A stretch of 64,000 nucleotides of DNA from Agrobacterium leguminum (GTDB taxonomy: Bacteria > Pseudomonadota > Alphaproteobacteria > Rhizobiales > Rhizobiaceae): the NCBI RefSeq assembly GCF_015704895.1, contig NZ_JADQWB010000014.1, positions 62,001 through 126,000 of the forward strand, given 5' to 3'. Made by a program: the position numbers and the translations under genes. This document shows, in pieces, positions 54,246 to 63,567 of this stretch. The notes beneath the pieces are model-generated. The model worked only from the letters and a program-made list of their open reading frames with translations, did not search any database and was not told the origin of the DNA. Each line of letters opens with the position of its first letter. Position 1 is the stretch's first letter.

Positions 54246-54531
54246 CCTCGGCGGTCACGACACCATCGCCACCGGAACCCGGCCCCGGATTGCCGGTCTC
54301 TTTCGGCGCGACAAGCCAATCGGCAAAATTCCGCCGGAACCAGGTATCGTCACGGATCGGATCGCCGGTCAGTCGTGTCGTATCGAACGCCGGGCTGTAG
54401 CGGCAAGTGAGATGACCGTCGACATCGACGATCTTGCTTTCCAGCAGACCGTTGCGCAGAGCAGTATGGCGTGCCTCGCGGCGCGCAAGGTGCCGAAGAC
54501 GGCGAACAAGCAGTCGGGCGAGTTTATCCAT
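54040..54531 (-). CDS. Unknown protein, possibly the 3'-truncated remnant of a gene
   Basis: Frame from the ATG at 54531 with natural-looking coding in its first roughly 85 codons (DKLARLLVRRLRHLARREA, SKIVDVDGHLTCRYSP, DDTWFRRNFADWLVAP). From about residue 95, it runs antiparallel into the MATE tail (54040-54245), where composition changes, so the true end is probably missing. No family recognised. The plus-strand frame across it (54130-54561) is judged a shadow. The remaining spacer 54532-54660 shows nothing. Confidence 0.4.
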   Translation of the reverse strand: MDKLARLLVRRLRHLARREARHTALRNGLLESKIVDVDGHLTCRYSPAFDTTRLTGDPIRDDTWFRRNFADWLVAPKETGNPGPGSGGDGVVTAEVKHPSFASQLVALPRARRGTIAHDGVLGTRQFECSVACHDGTSGAAARRGPLVPRMRWPPPPRSGKGN

Positions 54532-54660
54532 CAATCCGGCCTCCCGTCTGCGCGGCAATAATTGCCGTGTAGGCGTCCTGCACCGGATCCCGCGGACGCG
54601 TTCGACCACGCCGCCGCCCGTCAATGCCACCGGGCTTCGGGACCTGACAGGGAAGAGTGC

Positions 54661-54996
54661 ATGCCAGCAAAGTCCGAGGAGATCCGCAACAGCAAACAGC
54701 GCGAGCGACAGCAGAAGCTGCGTGATGCCGACAGAAAGGCCAAACGCCCAGGACGCGACGATGTGGCCCGCACGGCGCTGTTCATGACAATCTCTGGCAT
54801 GACGACGCGCGAGAAGACCGAAGAGCTGGAACACTTCCAGCATGTCGTCGTCTCGATGCTGGTTCGGCAGGGGTTCGACGAACATGCATCCCACGCCGTC
54901 TTCGATGAGCTCGTCGAGAAGTACGCAGACGGCGACTGGCCCTTCCGCCGCAAGCCCCACCTGCTCTATCCTGATGGCGCCGATCAAGGCGACTGA
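54661..54996 (+). CDS. Conserved-looking hypothetical protein, highly charged
   Basis: 111 aa from the ATG at 54661 (RBS GGGAAGAG); the longer upstream frame is unlike coding. A very basic/charged N-terminal helix (NSKQRERQQKLRDADRKAKR) is followed by a compact acidic/hydrophobic part (FQHVVVSMLVRQGFDEHASH, then AVFDELVEKYADGDWPF). This style occurs in accessory-region and plasmid proteins of rhizobia. Function unknown. Confidence 0.55.
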   Translation: MPAKSEEIRNSKQRERQQKLRDADRKAKRPGRDDVARTALFMTISGMTTREKTEELEHFQHVVVSMLVRQGFDEHASHAVFDELVEKYADGDWPFRRKPHLLYPDGADQGD

Positions 54997-55182
54997 GCGG
55001 TTCCGACCTTGACTGTCCCACGCTGCCATGGGAACGCCCAACGGCGTTTGCAATCTCTACGACACCTCCCCCCATTACTCGGTTAATCGCCGTTTGATTC
55101 TGAATCGAATGTTTCGAGCATTTTCACGGGGGACGCGGGGGCCTCGACTGGCGGATAGGTCACGGCAACAAGTGCGTTGCAC

Positions 55183-55323
55183 ATGGAAGCGGCTACGATC
55201 CTGGAGAAGCAGTTCGAGGCGCTGACGCAGAACGACTATCTCGAGAAGCTGCGCGCCGGCGAGCTGGACACGGAGCAGAAACAAAAAAGCTCCTCGATGC
55301 TTACGCGGAGGGGCTTTCTATGA
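55183..55323 (+). CDS. Possible 46-aa small protein
   Basis: Frame MEAATILEKQFEALTQNDYL followed by EKLRAGELDTEQKQK is helical and charged, like a real small protein, but the last dozen codons run through a terminator-like hairpin. It may be the 3' part of, or a fragment from, another gene. No family recognised. Confidence 0.3.
   Translation: MEAATILEKQFEALTQNDYLEKLRAGELDTEQKQKSSSMLTRRGFL
55286..55317 (+). terminator. Terminator-like hairpin
   Basis: AAAGCTCCTC and GAGGGGCTTT (one G-U pair) around a 12-nt loop, preceded by A-runs and followed by TTTCTA. It could end transcription from 54661-55323. Confidence 0.45.
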
Positions 55324-55868
55324 AACGACTTGAATGGCAAAATATTCAAGTCTCAATAGTTGCGGGAGGCGCGCAGCCACCTGTACCGACATTCGATCGA
55401 AGTAGCTGTCTGACAAAGCAATCAATCAATGATTGTGGGGGCAGGATTTAATCATAACTTGCGATCACGGCGGCCATCCACTGGTATGCTCGAAGCTCTT
55501 CTTTCCGCTGACCGTAGCGAATATTTCGGACCGCGCGTGATTTTGACGCAAACTTTTGTTGTCACCGTTCGCGCTCTTCAGCCGGCGAATGATGAAATGC
55601 GGCGTCTCCGGTAGTCTTTCAATTTGCCATCCTTTCGGAAACAAATCTCGAAGAAAAACCAGCGAGCTGGCACTTCCTTCGCTTCGAGAGCATTTAAAAC
55701 AGTCTGTTATCAAACTGACGGAGAGACAAGTTCACGCTTGACGATGTTCATCCTAAAAGTTTTAACGCAATAGCACGGGTACGAAAGCCTCTGAATTCCC
55801 AATGCACCGCTTAATTGTAAAAAGGGACGTTTGCGGAGAAATCACTACCCTTGAAACACCAGAACGAG
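55324..55868. other. Poorly coded junction region
   Basis: 545 bp of lower-GC DNA before the TetR gene. The best frame is minus-strand 55465-55713 (FPKGWQIERLPETPHFIIRR), 82 aa, without family or RBS; codon use differs from neighbours. No IS ends or direct repeats were identified. Confidence 0.35.
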
Positions 55869-56504
55869 ATGAGAGCTTCAATGATCGCGGACGTTAGAGC
55901 TGCTCCGAAGGCTAGGCGAAGCCAGGCAGAACGTTCCGACGAAACCCGGAAGAAGCTCTGTCAAGCAGCGCTCGATGCCATGAATGAAGTCGGCTATGGT
56001 CGCTTTTCAACGGAAGACGTCGCGTTGAGGGCTAAGGTGTCACGCGGGGCGCTGACCCACCAGTTTCCCAGTCGCAATGCCCTGATCATCGCTGCGTTTC
56101 AATATCTTATCTCGTCGTGGGAAGACGACTGGCATTCCATCGTTGAAGAGAGGCGCAAACTAAGTCCCGACGAAGTCACGGAATTCCTGTGGCAAAAACT
56201 GTTCCAAGCCGACAATTACGTTGCCTCGTTGGAAATCATGCTGGCATCACGCAACGATGACGAACTGGGCATCGGGATCCGTGAAATCATGGTCCGCTGG
56301 GCGGCGAGCAGGGATAAGGCAATCGCAACACTTCTGGGCGTATCGCTAGACCGGCCTGAAACCGACGAGTTCATCCAACTTAGCCTATGTGTGCTACGCG
56401 GCATCGCACTTCACAGCAGTTTCAGCTCCAACTCCAACCACGACCTGCAGCGCAAGCTGCTGGATCGGTGGAAGTCCATGCTGATTGCGACAAACAGCCA
56501 GTGA
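55869..56504 (+). CDS. TetR-family transcriptional regulator
   Basis: 211 aa from the ATG at 55869; ATG 55881 and TTG 55851 are alternatives. HTH AALDAMNEVGYGRFSTEDVA, then KVSRGALTHQFPSRNALI. The C-terminal ligand domain is unlike the other two TetR proteins here. It lies upstream of, and on the same strand as, the amidohydrolase/transporter operon and may control it. Confidence 0.85.
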   Translation: MRASMIADVRAAPKARRSQAERSDETRKKLCQAALDAMNEVGYGRFSTEDVALRAKVSRGALTHQFPSRNALIIAAFQYLISSWEDDWHSIVEERRKLSPDEVTEFLWQKLFQADNYVASLEIMLASRNDDELGIGIREIMVRWAASRDKAIATLLGVSLDRPETDEFIQLSLCVLRGIALHSSFSSNSNHDLQRKLLDRWKSMLIATNSQ

Positions 56505-56877
56505 GCTTTAGTGGCCGTATTGGAACGGAGCACCGCGATCAGCGAATAACCGTTCTCCGAGACCAGATAATCGAGCTTCGATAAACCCGCTCAATGGCCT
56601 CAACACAAAGCGCCACTTGAAAAAGTGAGCCCCTGCCATGAGACGAAATTCGGGCCGCCGAAGGCGCATCTGCGTCTTTAGTCATCACCCGCCCGCAATG
56701 TCGACATAAAAAATACAAAGACGCCAAGCACTTGCGATGTTTATTGATCGCAACCCGATATGCTCACTAATTAGGCATAAGGAATGTTGCATCGCAAAAA
56801 TGCAGACACAAGCATTTTCCCTATTTACAAACAGACGCGTCCGTTTTTATCATTCGCGGAACACAATGGGGAATTTC
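56505..56877. other. Leader/promoter region of the amidohydrolase operon, otherwise empty
   Basis: 373 bp. A minus-strand frame (56539-56727) contains CRHCGRV and looks like decayed coding, possibly a transposon fragment, but cannot be assigned. The AT-rich part 56700-56860 (for example TAGGCATAAGG) is the likely promoter. The open frame upstream of 56878 is not used. Confidence 0.35.
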
Positions 56878-58110
56878 ATGAACAGCTACATTTTCTTCGG
56901 TGGCAAAGTCCTTGATGTCGACAAAGGCACGTTGCTGGACGGCGTCGAAATACTCGTCGAGGGAGACCGGATCGCTCGTGTTTCGACGGAAGTGATCGAC
57001 GCCCCCGACGCCGAGCGTATCGACCTCCAAGGTCGCACCCTGATGCCCGGCCTCATCGATGCGCATGTCCATGTCATCGCCACGCTGGTCGATCTTGCCA
57101 GGAACGCCGAACTGCCTTCGTCCCTGATAGCCCTGCGCTCACGCGAGATCATGCATGACATGCTGATGCGCGGCTTCACCACCGTCCGCGACCTGGCCGG
57201 CGCTGATCTCGGCCTCAAGATGGCCGTCGAAGAGGGGCTCATCGACGGGCCGCGACTGATCATCTGTGGAAAGGCGCTGAGCCAGACGGTCGGCCATTGC
57301 GACTATCGCAGCCGCCATGACAAGCGCGAATTGCACGCCGCCTCCCTCGGCGCTCTCGGCCGCATCGCCGACGGCGTGGACGAGGTGCGCCGCGCCACCC
57401 GCGAAGAGATCAAGGGCGGCGCAGACTTTATCAAGATCATGGCCAATGGCGGCGTGTCCTCGCCCAACGACCCGATCCACGTCCTGCAATATTCCCGCGA
57501 AGAAATCCTTGCGATCGTGGAGGAGGCGGAAAACTACGGCATGTATGTGGCTGCCCACACCTATTCCGACGCCTCGATCCGGCGCGCGGTGGAATGCGGC
57601 GTCAAGTCACTCGAACATTGCAACCTGATCACCGCCGAAACCGCGAAACTGGCGGCCGAAGCCGGCGCGACCGCTTGCCCGACGCTCGTCGCCTATGAAG
57701 GGCTTGCGCTCGAAGGAGCCGCTTTCGGTCTCGGCGCGGACTCGCAGGCCAAGATCGACACGGTGCGTGTCGCAGGCCTGGAGTCCCTTCGCATCATGCA
57801 CGAGGCCGGCCTGCCGATGGGCTTCGGCTCCGACCTCCTCGGCCAGTTGCACAAGTACCAGTCGATGGAGTTCTCAATACGCGGCAAGGTTCTTCCAGCG
57901 CGTGACATTCTCTATTCGGCAAGCCGCGTTTCCGCAAAACTCTGCATGATGGAAAACCAGATCGGCGTCATCGCAGAAGGCGCCTATGCCGACTTCATCG
58001 TCGTCAACGGCGATCCGCTTCAGGATATCGAACTTTTGGCACAGCCCGACGAAAACCTTTCGGCAATCGTTCGCGGCGGCCAGTTCTACAAGAACACTCT
58101 CGGTGGCTGA
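56878..58110 (+). CDS. Metal-dependent amidohydrolase (prolidase/Xaa-dipeptidase-type)
   Basis: 410 aa from the ATG at 56878 (RBS GGGGA). Amidohydrolase metal ligands are complete: His63 and His65 in GLIDAHVHV, the bridging Lys in DFIKIMANGG, His in YVAAHTYSD and SLEHCN, Asp in FGSDLLG. This subgroup includes dipeptidases cutting Xaa-Arg/Lys dipeptides and N-acyl compounds. It sits 5 bp upstream of a polyamine-type ABC transporter, so it probably hydrolyses the imported, basic amide-type solute (inference). Confidence 0.87.
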   Translation: MNSYIFFGGKVLDVDKGTLLDGVEILVEGDRIARVSTEVIDAPDAERIDLQGRTLMPGLIDAHVHVIATLVDLARNAELPSSLIALRSREIMHDMLMRGFTTVRDLAGADLGLKMAVEEGLIDGPRLIICGKALSQTVGHCDYRSRHDKRELHAASLGALGRIADGVDEVRRATREEIKGGADFIKIMANGGVSSPNDPIHVLQYSREEILAIVEEAENYGMYVAAHTYSDASIRRAVECGVKSLEHCNLITAETAKLAAEAGATACPTLVAYEGLALEGAAFGLGADSQAKIDTVRVAGLESLRIMHEAGLPMGFGSDLLGQLHKYQSMEFSIRGKVLPARDILYSASRVSAKLCMMENQIGVIAEGAYADFIVVNGDPLQDIELLAQPDENLSAIVRGGQFYKNTLGG

Positions 58111-58115
58111 CCCGG

Positions 58116-58940
58116 ATGATCAAAGGAAACACCATTCCTGAAAAAACGGGCCGCTGGCTGATCGGCAGCATCAATCTGGTTGCTCTTGGATTGATGCTGC
58201 TACCGTTGATCCTGGTGTGTTGGCTGTCAGTGATTTCAAACGAAATCCTCTCGCTTCCGGTGGAGGGCTATTCGCTTCATTGGTATCAGGAGGCGTTTCG
58301 CCAGCCGCAGTTCCTCGACGGCTTTGTCCTCAGCATGCTGGTGGCGGCCTTCGCCGCCGCCGCCGGGCTCGCCGTCTCCATTCCCGCCGCCATCATCATC
58401 GTGCGGCGAGCGTTCCGGGGCCGGGCCGCGATCCTGCAACTGCTGATGTCGCCGCTGACCGTTCCAGCCATCGTGATCGGCGCGTCGCTCTATATCACCG
58501 TGGTCGAGATCGAGATCGCCACCGGCCTGCCGCTGTCCGGTTCCGTGGCTGTGTTCGTAATGGGCCATATCCTGCTCACCATTCCCTGGTGCATCCGTCT
58601 GCTGGTCGCATCGCTGGAAGGCGGCAATCTGTCGATCGAAGAAGCCGCCGCGAGCCTCGGTGATACACCGGCCGGGATCATATGGCGGGTGACGCTGCCC
58701 CTGATCCGGCCCGGCATCTTCGCGGCCGCCGTATTCTCCTTCGTGGTCAGTTTCGGCAATCTCGAAGTGTCGATTTTCCTCGCCAGTCCCGGTCAGGTCA
58801 CGCTTCCCGTGGCGATGATGCAGTATCTCGAATGGAAAATCGACCCGACGATTGCAGCCGTCTCGGTGCTGCAGGTGGGGTTCGTCGCCGTCGCACTGAT
58901 CATATCAAATCGTTTCGTCAATATTTCCAGGATTGTGTGA
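58116..58940 (+). CDS. Polyamine-type ABC transporter permease (PotC-like)
   Basis: 274 aa, six membrane helices expected. The EAA-loop is visible as IEEAAASLGDTPAGIIWRVT. N-terminal cytoplasmic stretch then LVALGLMLLPLILVCWLSV. One half of the heterodimeric channel; its partner is at 61174. The stop overlaps the ATPase start (TGATG). Confidence 0.88.
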   Translation: MIKGNTIPEKTGRWLIGSINLVALGLMLLPLILVCWLSVISNEILSLPVEGYSLHWYQEAFRQPQFLDGFVLSMLVAAFAAAAGLAVSIPAAIIIVRRAFRGRAAILQLLMSPLTVPAIVIGASLYITVVEIEIATGLPLSGSVAVFVMGHILLTIPWCIRLLVASLEGGNLSIEEAAASLGDTPAGIIWRVTLPLIRPGIFAAAVFSFVVSFGNLEVSIFLASPGQVTLPVAMMQYLEWKIDPTIAAVSVLQVGFVAVALIISNRFVNISRIV

Positions 58941-59995
58941 TGACCAACGTCAATATTACCGGCTTGGGGAAGAACTACGGCACGTTCCGCGCCGTCTCCG
59001 ATGTTTCGCTTAAGATCGACGAGGGTGAGTTCCTGATCTTTCTCGGTCCCTCCGGCTGCGGCAAGACTACGACCCTGCGTATGATGGCCGGTTTCATCGA
59101 GCCTGACGCCGGCCGCATCGAGATCGGTGCGCGAGACGTGACGCATGAGCCGCCGCACCGCCGAAATATCGGGCTGGTCTTCCAGAACTACGCCCTCTTT
59201 CCCCACCTCTCGATCTTCGAAAACGTCGCCTTCGGCTTGCGCCGCCGAAAGGTGGCGGAAAATGAAATCCGCAAGCGGGTGGGAGACGCGCTCGATCTCG
59301 TCAAGCTTTCGCATCTGACCGCACGTTTCCCGAAGCAGCTTTCGGGCGGGCAGCAACAGCGCGTGGCCATTGCGCGGGCGCTCGCAATACGCCCCGACAT
59401 CCTGCTTCTCGACGAACCACTGTCGAACCTCGATGCCAAGCTTCGCCTTCAGGTCCGCGACGAGCTGCGCAGCCTGCAAAAATCCCTCGGCATCACCACC
59501 ATCATGGTGACGCATGATCAGGAAGAGGCGATGTCGGTGGGCGACAGGCTTGTGCTGATGCAGGCCGGCGTGGTCGAACAGATCGGTTCTGCCAGCGACC
59601 TCTATAATGCACCTGCCAACCGGTTCGTCGCGGATTTTATCGGCCGTACCAACTTCCTGAAGGGAACGGCCGTCGACGGCGGCGACTTCAGAACCGCTGA
59701 TGGCGTTTTGCTGCAAACCGCTTTCCAGCGAGCCGGAGCAGCCGAAGTCCTCGTTCGACCCGAAGCCATTCGCCTGACGCGCGAAGCGACGGCGCAGGGC
59801 CCGAACTGCTTTCGCGGGCGTCTCGAGCGATGCGTATTTCTCGGGGGCATGATCGAGGCGGATATCGAACTCGACGGCGGCACGCGGCTCAAGGCCGTGA
59901 CCTCGCCGCGCGAACTTGCCTTCGAGGGCCTCTCCAGCGAGGCGAACAGCCCGGTCTTCGTGAGCATCGCAGCCAAGGACGTCGTTCCACTCTGA
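58940..59995 (+). CDS. Polyamine-type ABC transporter ATPase (PotA-like)
   Basis: 351 aa from the ATG at 58940; the longer frame overlaps the permease. Walker A GPSGCGKT at 36-43, Q-loop FQNYALFPHL, signature LSGGQQQR from 134, Walker B ILLLDEPLSNLD, H-loop VTHDQEEAM, and a C-terminal TOBE/OB-fold region from about 270. Energises spermidine/putrescine-type uptake. Confidence 0.9.
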   Translation: MTNVNITGLGKNYGTFRAVSDVSLKIDEGEFLIFLGPSGCGKTTTLRMMAGFIEPDAGRIEIGARDVTHEPPHRRNIGLVFQNYALFPHLSIFENVAFGLRRRKVAENEIRKRVGDALDLVKLSHLTARFPKQLSGGQQQRVAIARALAIRPDILLLDEPLSNLDAKLRLQVRDELRSLQKSLGITTIMVTHDQEEAMSVGDRLVLMQAGVVEQIGSASDLYNAPANRFVADFIGRTNFLKGTAVDGGDFRTADGVLLQTAFQRAGAAEVLVRPEAIRLTREATAQGPNCFRGRLERCVFLGGMIEADIELDGGTRLKAVTSPRELAFEGLSSEANSPVFVSIAAKDVVPL

Positions 59996-60062
59996 GCTGA
60001 AGCCGGCGCGTCGCTGGCCACATCGAGCATCAGATTTCAATCAAAAAAAGGGGAACTCAAAA

Positions 60063-61091
60063 ATGCCGAACATCACTCGCCGCACCTTTGGAATACTGTC
60101 TGCCAGTGCCCTTATGTCGTCCGCACTGCCGAGCTTTGCACAAGCTCGCGGTCGCGTCGTCGTCGGGACCTGGGGCGGGGACTACCAGAACCTTCAGCAG
60201 GCAAATATCGTCGATACCGTTCTCAAGGACAGCGGCCTGCAAGTCGTATTTGACCCGGCAGCCGAGACCGTTCGCAAGTCCAAAATTCTTGCCGAACGCC
60301 GCCTGCCGCGCGGGACGATGGACGTCGCCTGCATGACACGGCAAGGCACCTATGAAATGTATGTCAACGGCGCTCTCGAGGAGCTCGATGAAAGCAAGGT
60401 GCCAAATCTCGCCAAGGTCCATCCGTTTCTGCGCACCAAGTATTCCATCCCGCACATGTATACGGGTCGCGTCATTCTCTACAATCCAAAGGAAGTGAAC
60501 CCGGCGCCGACCTCCTATGCCGATCTCTGGGACAAGAGATATGCTGGCCGCGTCGGCGTCATCGACATCCAGTATCAGAACACCATCGAATCCGCGGCCA
60601 TGATCGCCGGCGGTGGGCCCTCGAATGTCGAGCCCGGCAAGGAAAAGCTACTGGAGCTGAAGAAGCAGGGCGTGAAAATCTATCCCACCAACGAAGCCAT
60701 GGCGCAGGCCCTGAAAACGGGAGAAGTCGTCATGTGCATCATGTGGAATGCCCGTGGGTTCATGTGGAAGAACGCCGGCATCGACGTCGATGTCGCCATT
60801 CCCAGGGAAGGTCTCGCGCTCTACATTTCCGATGTCGGCGTTCCCAAGAACGCCCCGAACAAGGAGGCGGCCTTCGCCTATCTCAACGCCATGCTTGACG
60901 AGCGCCCGCAGGCGGCCTTTGCCGCCAAAATGGGCTACGCGCCGCCAAACTCCACGGTCAAGCTCGATCCCGCGCTGGCGGCCGTCATCGGCTACAAGGC
61001 TGACCAGCAGTTCGTTCTCCCCGATCTGGACTACATGGCCAAGATCGATGCCGGCCTTCAGAGCTGGTGGGAAAGAGACTTCAAGTCCTGA
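60063..61091 (+). CDS. Polyamine-type ABC transporter substrate-binding protein
   Basis: 342 aa. Twin-Arg start (NITRRTFGILSASALMSS) with cleavage near SFAQA suggests Tat export. The mature part is a PotD/PotF-type periplasmic binding protein (VVVGTWGGDYQNLQQ, SYADLWDKRYAGRVGVID, MCIMWNARGFMWKNAG). The ligand is unknown; basic amides or polyamines are likely from the neighbours. It lies between the two permease genes. Confidence 0.88.
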   Translation: MPNITRRTFGILSASALMSSALPSFAQARGRVVVGTWGGDYQNLQQANIVDTVLKDSGLQVVFDPAAETVRKSKILAERRLPRGTMDVACMTRQGTYEMYVNGALEELDESKVPNLAKVHPFLRTKYSIPHMYTGRVILYNPKEVNPAPTSYADLWDKRYAGRVGVIDIQYQNTIESAAMIAGGGPSNVEPGKEKLLELKKQGVKIYPTNEAMAQALKTGEVVMCIMWNARGFMWKNAGIDVDVAIPREGLALYISDVGVPKNAPNKEAAFAYLNAMLDERPQAAFAAKMGYAPPNSTVKLDPALAAVIGYKADQQFVLPDLDYMAKIDAGLQSWWERDFKS

Positions 61092-61173
61092 GAACTAGAG
61101 ATGATGTGCAGCTACCCGCGTTGCCAGGCGCGGGCGGCTGTCGCCAGTAGTACCCTCGATCCGGAACCGGGTG

Positions 61174-62016
61174 ATGCAGAAGAACAATCTCTCCGCAGCG
61201 GGAATGCTCATGCCCGCGACAGCCATCGTGCTGCTCTTCATGGCGCTGCCATTGCTGTATCTTTTGCGCTACAGCATGAACAGCTATGTGCCGGGCCAGT
61301 TTATGGTGAGCGATTTCACACTGGCGAACTTCGCCGCCTTCTTTGCGGACAGCTATTATCTTAATGGAATGCGCACGACGATTTTCATGTCATTCGGCGT
61401 GACTATCGTTTGTCTCGTTCTGGGCCTGCCGCTGGCCAACTGGATTTCGCGCAAGCAAGGCAGCATGAAGACCGTACTGCTGATGATGATCATCCTGCCG
61501 CTGTTCATCTCGAACGCGGTTCGGGCTGCCGGCTGGATGGTGGCCTTCGGCCAAAGCGGCGTGCTTAATTACGCCCTGCTTTCGCTCGGCGTTATTTCGA
61601 CGCCTCTCGAGATCATGTACACGCCGTTGGCCGTTTTCGTCGGCATCGTTGCGGTCAACCTTCCTTATGTCGTGCTGACACTGCAAAGCGTTCTGGAAGG
61701 GCTGGACGAAAACGTCGAATATGCGGCGGCCAGCCTCGGCGCCAACCCGCTGGAAAACTTTCTTCTGGTTAAGCTTCCCCAGATCGTGCCCGGCCTCCTC
61801 GCGGCTTTCGTCCTGTCCTTCATTCTGACCATGAATGCCTATGCGACACCTGTTCTGCTTGGTGGCCCGTCTTTTCGCATGATGGCGCCGATGATCGTCG
61901 GCGAAATTCTCAACAAGGCAAACTGGCCCTTTGGTGCAGCGCTGTCCTTCATCCTCCTCTCCGTCACGATCTCGATTACGGTCGTTGCGGGATATTACGT
62001 AAAACGGAAATACTAA
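61174..62016 (+). CDS. Polyamine-type ABC transporter permease (PotB-like)
   Basis: 280 aa from the ATG at 61174 (GTG at 61171 also possible). Six membrane helices expected; EAA loop EYAAASLGANPLENFLLVKL. Second half of the channel with 58116. Together 58116-62016 form a complete ABC importer. It is followed after about 50 bp by LivG. Confidence 0.87.
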   Translation: MQKNNLSAAGMLMPATAIVLLFMALPLLYLLRYSMNSYVPGQFMVSDFTLANFAAFFADSYYLNGMRTTIFMSFGVTIVCLVLGLPLANWISRKQGSMKTVLLMMIILPLFISNAVRAAGWMVAFGQSGVLNYALLSLGVISTPLEIMYTPLAVFVGIVAVNLPYVVLTLQSVLEGLDENVEYAAASLGANPLENFLLVKLPQIVPGLLAAFVLSFILTMNAYATPVLLGGPSFRMMAPMIVGEILNKANWPFGAALSFILLSVTISITVVAGYYVKRKY

Positions 62017-62069
62017 CCAGTGCGCGAGGTTCCCGTCCTGCTGTTCCCGTTGTTTTCATAGAGGTTGAA

Positions 62070-62825
62070 ATGCTCGAAATTATCGAAGTAACACGACATT
62101 TTGGTGGGGTTCAGGCTCTTGCCGGCGTCGACCTGACAATCAATGAAGGCGGTATCATTGGAATGATCGGGCCGAACGGCGCCGGCAAAACGACCCTTTT
62201 CAACTGCATATCCGGCGTCCTATCTGTATCGAGCGGCGAAATCCGCTTCAAGGGCGAGCGGATCGACAGGATGCGGCCCGACCAGATATCCAGCAAGGGT
62301 CTCGTCCGTACCTTCCAGATCGCCCGCGGTTTTCCACGACTGACCGTGCTCGAGAGCCTCCTGTTATACGGAACGGACCAACCGGGTGAAGGTCTGGTGC
62401 AGGCGCTGACGCGTAGCAGGACGAGCATCCGCCGGGAGGAGGAGCTACTCGACAAGGCGCTGAAGATCGCCGAGCGCCTCAAGCTGTCGCACGTCATCGA
62501 CAACAAGGCATCCGACCTTTCCGGCGGCCAGAAGAAGCTGCTCGAAATCGGCCGCGCCCTGATGCGCGATCCTAGCATGCTTCTGCTCGACGAGCCAATG
62601 GCGGGCGTCAATCCCTCGCTGGTCAGGGAGATTGGCGAGCGCCTCGTCAGCATCGCGAAAGAAGGCGTGACCATCGTGCTGATCGAACACCAGATGGACC
62701 TGATTTCGCGGCTTTGTGACCACGTCGTCGTCATGGCCGACGGCAGGAAGATGATCGAGGGCACGTTCGATTTCGTGGCCGGCAATAAGGAAGTCCAGAA
62801 CGCCTACATGGGAAGCCGCAGATGA
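62070..62825 (+). CDS. livG: Branched-chain amino acid-type ABC transporter ATPase LivG
   Basis: 251 aa. Walker A GPNGAGKTTLF, signature DLSGGQKKLLEIGRAL, Walker B MLLLDEPMAGVNP, and the LivG-typical length and C-terminus (DFVAGNKEVQNAYMG). The stop overlaps the livF start (ATGA). It belongs to the HAAT family whose members import branched-chain amino acids, urea, amides and others. Confidence 0.9.
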   Translation: MLEIIEVTRHFGGVQALAGVDLTINEGGIIGMIGPNGAGKTTLFNCISGVLSVSSGEIRFKGERIDRMRPDQISSKGLVRTFQIARGFPRLTVLESLLLYGTDQPGEGLVQALTRSRTSIRREEELLDKALKIAERLKLSHVIDNKASDLSGGQKKLLEIGRALMRDPSMLLLDEPMAGVNPSLVREIGERLVSIAKEGVTIVLIEHQMDLISRLCDHVVVMADGRKMIEGTFDFVAGNKEVQNAYMGSRR

Positions 62826-63529
62826 GTGTCTTGACCGTCGAAAATGTCATAGCCGGCTATTCCGCAGGCGACCAGATTCTCAAGGGCATCAACTTCAATG
62901 TGTCATCACGAGAAATCGTCTGCATCGTCGGCCCGAACGGCGCGGGAAAGTCGACCCTTCTCAAAACCATCGCAGGTTTACTGCGCCCTTCGGAAGGCCG
63001 CATCGTCTATGACGATGCACCGATCAGCGGCCTCAAGCCCCACGACGTCTCCCGCCACGGCATCGCCTTTGTACCGCAGGAGCATAATGTCTTCGGCAAT
63101 ATGACGGTCTATGAGAACCTGGAGATGGGAGGCTACATCGCGCCAAAGCATTTCCGCTCCCGCGCCACTGAGGTCATGGCGCACTTTCCGGTTCTCGCAA
63201 AGAAGAAGGGTCAACTAGCACGAACGCTCTCCGGCGGCCAGCGGCAACTGCTCGCCGTCGGCATGGCGCTGATGGTCGACCCTAGCCTCATCCTGCTCGA
63301 CGAGCCGACAGCCGGTCTTTCTCCGGCCGCGGCCGACGAGCTTTTCCAGGAAATCCGCAAGCTTCGAGATTCCGGCAAGGCCATCGCGCTGGTGGAGCAA
63401 AACGCCCGCGAGGCCATGGAAATATCCGACCGCACCTACATCCTCGTCGATGGAAAGAACAGCATCGAGGGGCCATCCCAGGACCTGCTTGCGAACGAGG
63501 ACATCAACCGGATGTTCCTCGGGGGTTGA
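62822..63529 (+). CDS. livF: Branched-chain amino acid-type ABC transporter ATPase LivF
   Basis: 235 aa. Walker A GPNGAGKSTLLKT, signature LSGGQRQLLAV, Walker B LILLDEPTAGLSP, C-terminus EDINRMFLGG. Second HAAT ATPase, translationally coupled to livG. The matching permeases (LivH, LivM) are not in the window before its end. Confidence 0.9.
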   Translation: MSVLTVENVIAGYSAGDQILKGINFNVSSREIVCIVGPNGAGKSTLLKTIAGLLRPSEGRIVYDDAPISGLKPHDVSRHGIAFVPQEHNVFGNMTVYENLEMGGYIAPKHFRSRATEVMAHFPVLAKKKGQLARTLSGGQRQLLAVGMALMVDPSLILLDEPTAGLSPAAADELFQEIRKLRDSGKAIALVEQNAREAMEISDRTYILVDGKNSIEGPSQDLLANEDINRMFLGG

Positions 63530-63567
63530 TCCAACACTTCTGCCAACTGAACAAAAAGGGGAATGCC

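Noticed and set aside
54130-54561. Plus-strand 143-aa ORF
   Set aside because: Cys/His-rich shadow of the minus-strand frame, which has the better codon pattern.
56539-56727. Minus-strand ORF with CRHCGR as a possible transposase zinc finger
   Set aside because: No further transposase motif, no terminal repeats and no target duplication; left unassigned.
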